A stretch of DNA of 64,000 bases from Rallus limicola (Eukaryota > Chordata > Aves > Gruiformes > Rallidae), in the NCBI GenBank assembly GCA_022605955.1, contig JAKCOZ010000235.1, positions 310,001-374,000 of the forward strand, given 5' to 3'. How positions within the stretch are numbered: position 1 is the stretch's first letter; the number at the start of each line of letters is the position of its first letter. Made by a program: the position numbers and the translations under genes. Positions 1-9,687 of the stretch are shown one piece after another. Below the pieces are notes generated by a model. It saw only the letters and a program-made list of their open reading frames with translations, was not told the DNA's origin and did no database searches.

Positions 1-34
1 CTCGTGTGTCCTGTTAGGAGGTTTCAGACAAGCT

Positions 35-232
35 ATGCCTTTCAGGCCTAGCTTCTTTACTTTGGGAGTTATTGCTGGACGTTTAGCATGTTTTGAACTG
101 CAGTCTGCTAGGGCCGAGAAAAGCACCGTAGGAGGTTCCAGGCATGTTCCCTCTTTCCAGGCAAAGGAAAAGGCTGAGAGCCAAAGTGACAGGGTCTGCT
201 CGTGTGTCCTGTTAGGAGGTTTCAGACAAGCT
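35..232 (+). repeat. Representative consensus monomer
   Basis: First complete copy and close to the consensus of the window (A 44, C 42, G 57, T 55). It has a single PstI site CTGCAG (98-103), a StuI site AGGCCT (44-49), and four CpG dinucleotides at monomer positions 46, 81, 93 and 167. Frequently variable positions are 11 (G/T, linked to junctions), 63 (A/G), 64 (C/T, removes PstI), 81-82 (CpG decay), 146 (G/A), 161 (T/G), 169 (T/G) and 175 (C/A). Two of six frames are open for all 66 codons. No CENP-B-box-like TTCG core, TATA box or convincing Pol III promoter is seen. Confidence 0.97.
129..230 (+). repeat. Internal 18-nt direct repeat, 84 bp apart, inside the monomer
   Basis: TAGGAGGTTCCAGGCATG (129-146) and TAGGAGGTTTCAGACAAG (213-230) agree at 15 of 18 positions, and both are followed within a few bases by a pyrimidine-rich stretch. 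This may be a trace of an older, shorter repeat from which the 198-bp unit was built, or chance. A second pair, TTCCAGGCA at 136-144 and 155-163, lies 19 bp apart. Confidence 0.6.
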
Positions 233-252
233 ATGCCTTTCAGGCCTAGCTT
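228..252. repeat. Quasi-palindrome at the monomer start, present in most monomers
   Basis: AAGCTATGCCT, triloop TTC, AGGCCTAGCTT: two 11-nt arms that pair except for one T/C mismatch. It recurs at the start of most monomers, from 5 bases before to 20 bases after the phase-setting ATG. Every inverted junction in the array is built exactly on this dyad, so it is the probable site where a nascent strand folded back. Copies just after a junction carry G-to-T in the right arm, which adds a second mismatch. Confidence 0.9.
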
Positions 253-996
253 CTTTACTTTGGGAGTTATTGCTGGACGTTTAGCATGTTTTGAACTGCA
301 GTCTGCTAGGGCCGAGAAAAGCACCGTAGGAGGTTCCAGGCATGTTCCCTCTTTCCAGGCAAAGGAAAAGGCTGAGAGCCAAAGTGACAGGGTCTGCTCG
401 TGATTCCTGTTAGGAGGTTTCAGACAAGCTATGCCTTTCAGTCCTAGCTTCTTTACTTTGGGAGTTATTGCTGGACGTTTAGCATGTTTTGAACTGCAGT
501 CTGCTAGGGCCGAGAAAAGCACCGTAGGAGGTTCCAGGCATGTTCCCTCTTTCCAGGCAAAGGAAAAGGCTGAGAACCAAAGTGACAGGGGCTGCTCGTG
601 TGTCATGTTAGGAGGTTTCAGACAAGCTATGCCTTTCAGGCCTAGCTTCTTTACTTTGGGAGTTATTGCTGGACGTTTAGCATGTTTTGAACTGCAGTCT
701 GCTAGGGCTGAGAAAAGCACCGTAGGAGGTTCCAGGCATGTTCCCTCTTTCCAGGCAAAGGAAAAGGCTGAGAGCCAAAGTGACAGGGTCTGCTCGTGTG
801 TCCTGTTAGGAGGTTTCAGACAAGCTATGCCTTTCAGGCCTAGCTTCTTTACTTTGGGAGTTATTGCTGGACGTTTAGCATGTTTTGAACTGCAGTCTGC
901 TAGGGCCGAGAAAAGCACCGTAGGAGGTTCCAGGCATGTTCCCTCTTTCCAGGCAAAGGAAAAGGCTGAGAGCCAAAGTGACAGGGTCTGCTCGTG

Positions 997-1067
997 TGTC
1001 CTGTTAGGAGGTTTCAGACAAGCTATGCCTTTCAGGCCTAGCTTGTCTGAAACCTCCTAACAGGACA
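997..1067. repeat. Palindromic junction 1
   Basis: Reference copy. Left arm 997-1025 is ordinary monomer sequence; right arm 1039-1067 is its exact reverse complement (29 bp); the 13-nt spacer contains an inner 4-bp stem and triloop. The inserted 47 bp are 1025-1071. The + frame meets TAA just after the LSETS codons and restarts at ATG 1072. Confidence 0.98.
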
Positions 1068-1071
1068 AGCT

Positions 1072-3493
1072 ATGCCTTTCATGCCTAGCTTCTTTACTTT
1101 GGGAGTTATTGCTGGACGTTTAGCATGTTTTGAACTGCAGTCTGCTAGGGCCGAGAAAAGCACCGTAGGAGGTTCCAGGCATGTTCCCTCTTTCCAGGCA
1201 AAGGAAAAGGCTGAGAGCCAAAGTGACAGGGTCTGCTCGTGTGTCCGGTTAGGAGGTTTCAGACAAGCTATGCCTTTCAGGCCTAGCTTCTTTACTTTGG
1301 GAGTTATTGCTGGACGTTTAGCATGTTTTGAACTGCAGTCTGCTAGGGCCGAGAAAAGCACCGTAGGAGGTTCCAGGCATGTTCCCTCTTTCCAGGCAAA
1401 GGAAAAGGCTGAGAGCCAAAGTGACAGGGGCTGCTCGTGTGTCCTGTTAGGAGGTTTCAGACAAGCTATGCCTTTCAGGCCTAGCTTCTTTACTTTGGGA
1501 GTTAATGCTGGACGTTTAGCATGTTTTGAACTGCAGTCTGCTAGGGCCGAGAAAAGCACCGTAGGAGGTTCCAGGCATGTTCCCTCTTTCCAGGCAAAGG
1601 AAAAGGCTGAGAGCCAAAGTGACAGGGTCTGCTCGGGTGTCCTGTTAGGAGGTTTCAGACAAGCTATGCCTTTCAGGCCTAGCTTCTTTACTTTGGGAGT
1701 TATTGCTGGACGTTTAGCATGTTTTGAACTGCAGTCTGCTAGGGCCGAGAAAAGCACCGTAGGAGGTTCCAGGCATGTTCCCTCTTTCCAGGCAAAGGAA
1801 AAGGCTGAGAGCCAAAGTGACAGGGGCTGCTCGTGTGTCCTGTAAGGAGGTTTCAGACAAGCTATGCCTTTCAGGCCTAGCTTCTTTACTTTGGGAGTTA
1901 TTGCTGGACGTTTAGCATGTTTTGAACTGCAGTCTGCTAGGGCCGAGAAAAGCACTGTAGGAGGTTCCAGGCATGTTCCCTCTTTCCAGGCAAAGGAAAA
2001 GGCTGAGAGCCAAAGTGACAGGGTCTGCTCGGGTGTCCTGTTAGGAGGTTTCAGACAAGCTATGCCTTTCAGGCCTAGCTTCTTTACTTTGGGAGTTATT
2101 GCTGGACGTTTAGCATGTTTTGAACTGCAGTCTGCTAGGGCCGAGAAAAGCACCGTAGGAGGTTCCAGGCATGTTCCCTCTTTCCAGGCAAAGGAAAAGG
2201 CTGAGAGCCAAAGTGACAGGGGCTGCTCGTGTGTCCTGTTAGGAGGTTTCAGACAAGCTATGCCTTTCAGGCCTAGCTTCTTTACTTTGGGAGTTATTGC
2301 TGGACGTTTAGCATGTTTTGAACTGCAGTCTGCTAGGGCAGAGAAAAGCACCGTAGGAGGTTCCAGGCATGTTCCCTCTTTCCAGGCAAAGGAAAAGGCT
2401 GAGAGCCAAAGTGACAGGGGCTGCTCGTGTGTCATGTTAGGAGGTTTCAGACAAGCTATGCCTTTCAGGCCTAGCTTCTTTACTTTGGGAGTTATTGCTG
2501 GACGTTTAGCATGTTTTGAACTGCAGTCTGCTAGGGCCGAGAAAAGCACCGTAGGAGGTTCCAGGCATGTTCCCTCTTTCCAGGCAAAGGAAAAGGCTGA
2601 GAGCCAAAGTGACAGGGTCTGCTCGTGTGTCCTGTTAGGAGGTTTCAGACAAGCTATGCCTTTCAGGCCTAGCTTCTTTACTTTGGGAGTTATTGCTGGA
2701 CGTTTAGCATGTTTTGAACTGCAGTCTGCTAGGGCCGAGAAAAGCACCGTAGGAGGTTCCAGGCATGTTCCCTCTTTCCAGGCAAAGGAAAAGGCTGAGA
2801 GCCAAAGTGACAGGGTCTGCTCGTGTGTCCTGTTAGGAGGTTTCAGACAAGCTATGCCTTTCAGGCCTAGCTTCTTTACTTTGGGAGTTATTGCTGGACG
2901 TTTAGCATGTTTTGAACTGCAGTCTGCTAGGGCCGAGAAAAGCATCGTAGGAGGTTCCAGGCATGTTCCCTCTTTCCAGGCAAAGGAAAAGGCTGAGAGC
3001 CAAAGTGACAGGGTCTGCTCGGGTGTCCAGTTAGGAGGTTTCAGACAAGCTATGCCTTTCAGGCCTAGCTTCTTTAATTGGGAGTTATTGCTGGACGTTT
3101 AGCATGTTTTGAACTGCAGTCTGCTAGGGCCGAGAAAAGCACCGTAGGAGGTTCCAGGCATGTTCCCTCTTTCCAGGCAAAGGAAAAGGCTGAGAGCCAA
3201 AGTGACAGGGTCTGCTCGGGTGTCCTGTTAGGAGGTTTTAGACAAGCTATGCCTTTCATGCCTAGATTCTTTACTTTGGGAGTTATTGCTGGACGTTTAG
3301 CACGTTTTGAATTGCAGTCTGCTAGGGCCGAGAAAAGCACCGTAGGAGGTTCCAGGCATGTTCGCTCTTTCCAGGCAAAGGAAAAGGCTGAGAGCCAAAG
3401 TGACAGGGTCTGCTCGTGTGTCCTGTTAGGAGCTTTCAGACAAGCTATGCCTTTCAGGCCTAGCTTGTCTGAAACCTCCTAACAGGACAAGCT
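1072..3493 (+). repeat. Block 2: 12 monomers
   Basis: Length is 12 x 198 + 47 - 1. The missing base is in the copy at 3052 (CTTTAATTGGG, about 3073-3083). The copy at 1666 has CTGTAAGG, an in-frame TAA at 1843-1845. The copy at 2260 has GCAGAG, the copy at 2854 has GCATCGTA with CCAGTTAGG, and the copy at 3249 has ATGCCTAGATTC. The run from 1666 to about 3050 is repeated with the same markers in block 4, and the last five copies recur in block 16. Confidence 0.93.
3419..3489. repeat. Palindromic junction 2
   Basis: Left arm has GGAGCTTT instead of GGAGGTTT, so one pair in the 29-bp stem is lost. The right arm keeps the standard sequence. Confidence 0.97.
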
Positions 3494-3936
3494 ATGCCTT
3501 TCATGCCTAGCTTCTTTACTTTGGGAGTTATTTCTGGACGTTTAGCATGTTTTGAACTGCAGTCTTCTAGGGCCGAGAAAAGCACCGTAGGAGGTTCCAG
3601 GCATGTTCCCTCTTTCCAGGCAAAGGAAAAGGCTGAGAACCAAAGTGACAGGGGCTGCTCGTGTGTCATGTTAGGAGGTTTCAGACAAGCTATGCCTTTC
3701 AGGCCTAGCTTCTTTACTTTGGGAGTTATTGCTGGACGTTTAGCATGTTTTGAATTGCAGTCTGCTAGGGCCGAGAAAAGCACCGTAGGAGGTTCCAGGC
3801 ATGTTCCCTCTTTCCAGGCAAAGGAAAAGGCTGAGAGCCAAAGTGACAGGGTCTGCTCGTGTGTCCTCTTAGGAGGTTTCAGACAAGCTATGCCTTTCAG
3901 GCCTAGCTTGTCTGAAACCTCCAAAAAGAACAAGCT
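3494..3936 (+). repeat. Block 3: dimer block
   Basis: Two monomers plus insert. The first copy has TATTTCTGG and GTCTTCTAGG; the latter also marks the first copy of block 17 and copies at 49637, 55473 and 57850. The second copy, at 3692, has GAATTGCAG, which removes the PstI site. Confidence 0.93.
3862..3932. repeat. Palindromic junction 3, degraded
   Basis: The most diverged junction. Right arm reads ACCTCCAAAAAGAACA where others read ACCTCCTAACAGGACA (three changes, all to A), and the left arm has CCTCTTAGG. Three stem positions no longer pair. The TAA stop is lost, so the + frame reads through for about 20 more codons. Confidence 0.96.
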
Positions 3937-4831
3937 ATGCCTTTCATGCCTAGCTTCTTTACTTTGGGAGTTATTGCTGGACGTTTAGCATGTTTTGAAC
4001 TGCAGTCTGCTAGGGCCGAGAAAAGCACCGTAGGAGGTTCCAGGCATGTTCCCTCTTTCCAGGCAAAGGAAAAGGCTGAGAGCCAAAGTGACAGGGGCTG
4101 CTCGTGTGTCCTGTAAGGAGGTTTCAGACAAGCTATGCCTTTCAGGCCTAGCTTCTTTACTTTGGGAGTTATTGCTGGACGTTTAGCATGTTTTGAACTG
4201 CAGTCTGCTAGGGCCGAGAAAAGCACCGTAGGAGGTTCCAGGCATGTTCCCTCTTTCCAGGCAAAGGAAAAGGCTGAGAGCCAAAGTGACAGGGTCTGCT
4301 CGGGTGTCCTGTTAGGAGGTTTCAGACAAGCTATGCCTTTCAGGCCTAGCTTCTTTACTTTGGGAGTTATTGCTGGACGTTTAGCATGTTTTGAACTGCA
4401 GTCTGCTAGGGCCGAGAAAAGCACCGTAGGAGGTTCCAGGCATGTTCCCTCTTTCCAGGCAAAGGAAAAGGCTGAGAGCCAAAGTGACAGGGGCTGCTCG
4501 TGTGTCCTGTTAGGAGGTTTCAGACAAGCTATGCCTTTCAGGCCTAGCTTCTTTACTTTGGGAGTTATTGCTGGACGTTTAGCATGTTTTGAACTGCAGT
4601 CTGCTAGGGCAGAGAAAAGCACCGTAGGAGGTTCCAGGCATGTTCCCTCTTTCCAGGCAAAGGAAAAGGCTGAGAGCCAAAGTGACAGGGGCTGCTCGTG
4701 TGTCATGTTAGGAGGTTTCAGACAAGCTATGCCTTTCAGGCCTTGCTTCTTTACTTTGGGAGTTATTGCTGGACGTTTAGCATGTTTTGAACTGCAGTCT
4801 GCTAGGGCCGAGAAAAGCACCGTAGGAGGTT

Positions 4832-4869
4832 CCAGGCATGTTCCCTCTTTCCAGGCATGTTCCCTCTTT
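4832..4869 (+). repeat. 19-bp tandem duplication inside one monomer
   Basis: CCAGGCATGTTCCCTCTTT occurs twice in a row (4832-4850 and 4851-4869) in the copy starting at 4729, making that copy 217 bp. The monomer already contains TTCCAGGCA twice, 19 bp apart, so slippage or unequal pairing between those 9-nt repeats gives exactly this product. It is the only indel longer than 1 bp that I find outside the junctions. Confidence 0.96.
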
Positions 4870-6501
4870 CCAGGCAAAGGAAAAGGCTGAGAGCCAAAGT
4901 GACAGGGTCTGCTCGTGTGTCCTGTTAGGAGGTTTCAGACAAGCTATGCCTTTCAGGCCTAGCTTCTTTACTTTGGGAGTTATTGCTGGACGTTTAGCAT
5001 GTTTTGAACTGCAGTCTGCTAGGGCCGAGAAAAGCACCGTAGGAGGTTCCAGGCATGTTCCCTCTTTCCAGGCAAAGGAAAAGGCTGAGAGCCAAAGTGA
5101 CAGGGTCTGCTCGTGTGTCCTGTTAGGAGGTTTCAGACAAGCTATGCCTTTCAGGCCTAGCTTCTTTACTTTGGGAGTTATTGCTGGACGTTTAGCATGT
5201 TTTGAACTGCAGTCTGCTAGGGCCGAGAAAAGCATCGTAGGAGGTTCCAGGCATGTTCCCTCTTTCCAGGCAAAGGAAAAGGCTGAGAGCCAAAGTGACA
5301 GGGTCTGCTCGGGTGTCCAGTTAGGAGGTTTCAGACAAGCTATGCCTTTCAGGCCTAGCTTCTTTACTTTGGGAGTTATTGCTGGACGTTTAGCATGTTT
5401 TGAACTGCAGTCTGCTAGGGCCGAGAAAAGCACCGTAGGAGGTTCCAGGCATGTTCCCTCTTTCCAGGCAAAGGAAAAGGCTGAGAGCCAAAGTGACAGG
5501 GGCTGCTCGTGTGTCCTGTTAGGAGGTTTCAGACAAGCTATGCCTTTCAGGCCTAGCTTCTTTACTTTGGGAGTTATTGCTGGACGTTTAGCATGTTTTG
5601 AACTGCAGTCTGCTAGGGCCGAGAAAAGCACCGTAGGAGGTTCCAGGCATGTTCCCTCTTTCCAGGCAAAGGAAAAGGCTGAGAGCCAAAGTGACAGGGT
5701 CTGCTCGTGATTCCTGTTAGGAGGTTTCAGACAAGCTATGCCTTTCAGGCCTAGCTTCTTTACTTTGGGAGTTATTGCTGGACGTTTAGCATGTTTTGAA
5801 CTGCAGTCTGCTTGGGCCGAGAAAAGCACCGTAGGAGGTTCCAGGCATGTTCCCTCTTTCCAGGCAAAGGAAAAGGCTGAGAACCAAAGTGACAGGGGCT
5901 GCTCGTGTGTCATGTTAGGAGGTTTCAGACAAGCTATGCCTTTCAGGCCTAGCTTCTTTACTTTGGGAGTTATTGCTGGACGTTTAGCATGTTTTGAACT
6001 GCAGTCTGCTAGGGCCAAGAAAAGCACCGTAGGAGGTTCCAGGCATGTTCCCTCTTTCCAGGCAAAGGAAAAGGCTGAGAGCCAAAGTGACAGGGGCTGC
6101 TCGTGTGTCCTGTTAGGAGGTTTCAGACAAGCTATGCCTTTCAGGCCTAGCTTCTTTACTTTGGGAGTTATTGCTGGACGTTTAGCATGTTTTGAACTGC
6201 AGTCTGCTAGGGCCGAGAAAAGCACCGTAGGAGGTTCCAGGCATGTTCCCTCTTTCCAGGTAAAGGAAAAGGCTGAGAACCAAACTGACAGGGGCTGCTC
6301 GTGTGTCATGTTAGGAGGTTTCAGACAAGCTATGCCTTTCAGGCCTAGCTTCTTTACTTTGGGAGTTATTGCTGGACGTTTAGCATGTTTTGAACTGCAG
6401 TCTGCTAGGGCCGAGAAAAGCACCGTAGGAGGTTCCAGGCATGTTCCCTCTTTCCAGGCAAAGGAAAAGGCTGAGAGCCAAAGTGACAGGGTCTGCTCGT
6501 G

Positions 6502-6572
6502 TGTCCTGTTAGGAAGTTTCAGACAAGCTATGCCTTTCAGGCCTAGCTTGTCTGAAACCTCCTAACAGGACA
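6502..6572. repeat. Palindromic junction 4
   Basis: Left arm GGAAGTTT breaks one pair. The phase ATG after the junction is ATA (6577). Confidence 0.97.
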
Positions 6573-6576
6573 AGCT

Positions 6577-7415
6577 ATACCTTTCATGCCTAGCTTCTTT
6601 ACTTTGGGAGTTATTGCTGGACGTTTAGCATGTTTTGAACTGCAGTCTGCTAGGGCCGAGAAAAGCACCGTAGGAGGTTCCAGGCATGTTCCCTCTTTCC
6701 AGGCAAAGGAAAAGGCTGAGAACCAAAGTGACAGGGGCTGCTCGTGTGTCATGTTAGGAGGTTTCAGACAAGCTATGCCTTTCAGGCCTAGCTTCTTTAC
6801 TTTGGGAGTTATTGCTGGACGTTTAGCATGTTTTGAACTGCAGTCTGCTAGGGCCAAGAAAAGCACCGTAGGAGGTTCCAGGCATGTTCCCTCTTTCCAG
6901 GCAAAGGAAAAGGCTGAGAGCCAAAGTGACAGGGGCTGCTCGTGTGTCCTGTTAGGAGGTTTCAGACAAGCTATGCCTTTCAGGCCTAGCTTCTTTACTT
7001 TGGGAGTTATTGCTGGACGTTTAGCATGTTTTGAACTGCAGTCTGCTAGGGCCGAGAAAAGCACCGTAGGAGGTTCCAGGCATGTTCCCTCTTTCCAGGT
7101 AAAGGAAAAGGCTGAGAACCAAACTGACAGGGGCTGCTCGTGTGTCATGTTAGGAGGTTTCAGACAAGCTATGCCTTTCAGGCCTAGCTTCTTTACTTTG
7201 GGAGTTATTGCTGGACGTTTAGCATGTTTTGAACTGCAGTCTGCTAGGGCCGAGAAAAGCACCGTAGGAGGTTCCAGGCATGTTCCCTCTTTCCAGGCAA
7301 AGGAAAAGGCTGAGAGCCAAAGTGACAGGGTCTGCTCGTGTGTCCTGTTAGGAAGTTTCAGACAAGCTATGCCTTTCAGGCCTAGCTTGTCTGAAACCTC
7401 CTAACAGGACAAGCT
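6577..7415 (+). repeat. Block 5: tetramer, copy of the end of block 4
   Basis: Copies at 6577, 6775, 6973 and 7171 carry the same markers (GCCAAG, CCAGGTAAAG, AACTGACAGG, GGAAGTTT) in the same order as 5738-6576, so this is an 839-bp tandem duplication including the junction. The phase ATG of the first copy is ATA. Confidence 0.93.
7341..7411. repeat. Palindromic junction 5
   Basis: Same GGAAGTTT mismatch and ATA as junction 4, as expected from the 839-bp duplication. Confidence 0.97.
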
Positions 7416-7858
7416 ATACCTTTCATGCCTAGCTTCTTTACTTTGGGAGTTATTGCTGGACGTTTAGCATGTTTTGAACTGCAGTCTGCTAGGGCCGAGA
7501 AAAGCACCGTAGGAGGTTCCAGGCATGTTCCCTCTTTCCAGGCAAAGGAAAAGGCTGAGAACCAAAGTGACAGGGGCTGCTCGTGTGTCATGTTAGGAGG
7601 TTTCAGACAAGCTATGCCTTTCAGGCCTAGCTTCTTTACTTTGGGAGTTATTGCTGGACGTTTAGCATGTTTTGAACTGCAGTCTGCTAGGGCCGAGAAA
7701 AGCACCGTAGGAGGTTCCAGGCATGTTCCCTCTTTCCAGGCAAAGGAAAAGGCTGAGAGCCAAAGTGACAGGGTCTGCTCGTGTGTCCTGTTAGGAGGTT
7801 TCAGACAAGCTATGCCTTTCAGGCCTAGCTTGTCTGAAACCTCCTAACAGGACAAGCT
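7416..7858 (+). repeat. Block 6: dimer block
   Basis: Two monomers plus insert. It resembles block 5 with its two middle copies (396 bp) missing: the first copy again starts CTATACC and carries the A146/G161/A175 haplotype, and the last is consensus-like with GGAGGTTT restored. Confidence 0.92.
7784..7854. repeat. Palindromic junction 6
   Basis: Arms pair perfectly over 29 bp; ends the dimer block 7416-7858. Confidence 0.98.
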
Positions 7859-9687
7859 ATGCCTTTCATGCCTAGCTTCTTTACTTTGGGAGTTATTGCT
7901 GGACGTTTAGCATGTTTTGAACTGCAGTCTGCTAGGGCCGAGAAAAGCACCGTAGGAGGTTCCAGGCATGTTCCCTCTTTCAAGGCAAAGGAAAAGGCTG
8001 AGAGCCAAAGTGACAGGGTCTGCTCGTGTGTCCTGTTAGGAGGTTTCAGTCAAGCTATGCCTTTCAGGCCTAGCTTCTTTACTTTGGGAGTTATTGCTGG
8101 ACGTTTAGCATGTTTTGAACTGCAGTCTGCTAGGGCCGAGAAAAGCACCGTAGGAGGTTCCAGGCATGTTCCCTCTTTCCAGGCAAAGGAAAAGGCTGAG
8201 AGCCAAAGTGACAGGGTCTGCTCGTGTGTCTTGTTAGGAGGTTTCAGACAAGCTATGCCTTTCAGGCCTAGCTTCTTTACTTTGGGAGTTATTGCTGGAC
8301 GTTTAGCATGTTTTGAACTGCAGTCTGCTAGGGCCGAGAAAAGCACCGTAGGAGGTTCCAGGCATGTTCCCTCTTTCCAGGCAAAGGAAAAGGCTGAGAG
8401 CCAAAGTGACAGGGTCTGCTCGTGTGTCCTGTTAGGAGGTTTCAGACAAGCTATGCCTTTCAGGCCTAGCTTCTTTACTTTGGGAGTTATTGCTGGACGT
8501 TTAGCATGTTTTGAACTGCAGTCTGCTAGGGCCGAGAAAAGCACCGTAGGAGGTTCCAGGCATGTTCCCTCTTTCCAGGCAAAGGAAAAGGCTGAGAGCC
8601 AAAGTGACAGGGTCTGCTCGTGTGTCCTGTTAGGAGGTTTCAGACAAGCTATGCCTTTCAGGCCTAGCTTCTTTACTTTGGGAGTTATTGCTGGACGTTT
8701 AGCATGTTTTGAACTGCAGTCTGCTAGGGCCGAGAAAAGCACCGTAGGAGGTTCCAGGCATGTTCCCTCTTTCCAGGCAAAGGAAAAGGCTGAGAGCCAA
8801 AGTGACAGGGTCTGCTCGTGTGTCCTGTTAGGAGGTTTCAGACAAGCTATGCCTTTCAGGCCTAGCTTCTTTACTTTGGGAGTTACTGCTGGACGTTTAG
8901 CATGTTTTGAACTGCAGTCTGCTAGGGCCGAGAAAAGCACCGTAGGAGGTTCCAGGCATGTTCCCTCTTTCCAGGCAAAGGAAAAGGCTGAGAGCCAAAG
9001 TGACAGGGGCTGCTCGTGTGTCCTGTTAGGAGGTTTCAGACAAGCTATGCCTTTCAGGCCTAGCTTCTTTACTTTGGGAGTTATTGCTGGACGTTTAGCA
9101 TGTTTTGAACTGCAGTCTGCTAGGGCCAAGAAAAGCACCGTAGGAGGTTCCAGGCATGTTCCCTCTTTCCAGGCAAAGGAAAAGGCTGAGAGCCAAAGTG
9201 ACAGGGGCTGCTCGTGTGTCCTGTTAGGAGGTTTCAGACAAGCTATGCCTTTCAGGCCTAGCTTCTTTACTTTGGGAGTTATTGCTGGACGTTTAGCATG
9301 TTTTGAACTGCAGTCTGCTAGGGCCGAGAAAAGCACCGTAGGAGGTTCCAGGCATGTTCCCTCTTTCCAGGTAAAGGAAAAGGCTGAGAACCAAAGTGAC
9401 AGGGGCTGCTCGTGTGTCATGTTAGGAGGTTTCAGACAAGCTATGCCTTTCAGGCCTAGCTTCTTTACTTTGGGAGTTATTGCTGGACGTTTAGCATGTT
9501 TTGAACTGCAGTCTGCTAGGGCCGAGAAAAGCACCGTAGGAGGTTCCAGGCATGTTCCCTCTTTCCAGGCAAAGGAAAAGGCTGAGAGCCAAAGTGACAG
9601 GGTCTGCTCGTGTGTCCTGTTAGGAAGTTTCAGACAAGCTATGCCTTTCAGGCCTAGCTTGTCTGAAACCTCCTAACAGGACAAGCT
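7859..9687 (+). repeat. Block 7: nonamer, first half of the 2668-bp duplication
   Basis: First copy has TTTCAAGGC and ends TTTCAGTCAAG (8045-8055), a marker pair that also opens blocks 9, 11, 13, 18 and 20. Later copies show GTCTTGTT (8228), GTTACTGC (8882), GCCAAG (9125) and CCAGGTAAAG (9368). With block 8 it forms 7859-10526, repeated in tandem at 10527-13194. Confidence 0.93.
9613..9683. repeat. Palindromic junction 7
   Basis: GGAAGTTT mismatch in the left arm and ATA after the insert, shared with junctions 4 and 5. Confidence 0.97.

Larger units (their letters stand above)
1..1071 (+). repeat. Block 1: five monomers plus left-edge partial
   Basis: Starts inside a monomer (34 bp, monomer positions 165-198), then complete copies at 35, 233, 431, 629 and 827, then the 47-bp junction insert. 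The copy at 233 ends with the TG-to-AT double change that makes an in-frame TGA at 401-403. The copy at 431 has a private G-to-T (CAGTCC) and the linked A146/G161/A175 haplotype. The true left boundary of the block is outside the window. Confidence 0.95.
3937..6576 (+). repeat. Block 4: 13 monomers with a 19-bp internal duplication
   Basis: Length is 13 x 198 + 19 + 47. Copies from 3937 to about 5340 repeat the marker order of 1666-3050 in block 2 (CTGTAAGG at 4111, GCAGAG near 4611, GCATCGTA near 5232), so this is a roughly 7-monomer duplication. The copy at 5540 carries TGA at 5707-5709. The last four copies (5738, 5936, 6134, 6332) have GCTTGGGCC, GCCAAG and CCAGGTAAAG with AACTGACAGG markers and are the source or copy of block 5. 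Confidence 0.92.

Noticed and set aside
131..145. Pol III B-box-like GGTTCCAGGCA, suggesting a tRNA/SINE origin
   Set aside because: It misses the consensus at two of 11 positions, no A box is found at a suitable distance upstream, and no terminator T-run or poly(A) tail exists in the monomer.
205..235. Ribosome-binding site (TTAGGAGG) before ATG in every monomer
   Set aside because: AGGAGG lies about 17 bases before the ATG, too far for a typical bacterial start, and the same AGGAGG occurs at a second place in the monomer. It is coincidental in this context.
997..1067. Rho-independent terminator at the inverted junction
   Set aside because: The stem is long but is followed by AGCTATGCC, not a T-run, and the sequence is a eukaryote-type satellite.
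1..1071. CRISPR-like array
   Set aside because: Repeats are 198 bp, contiguous and without unique spacers.
997..1071. Terminal inverted repeats of a small transposon (MITE)
   Set aside because: The arms are not at the ends of an inserted element; the left arm is part of every monomer, there is no target-site duplication of foreign sequence, and the insert is made only of monomer sequence.
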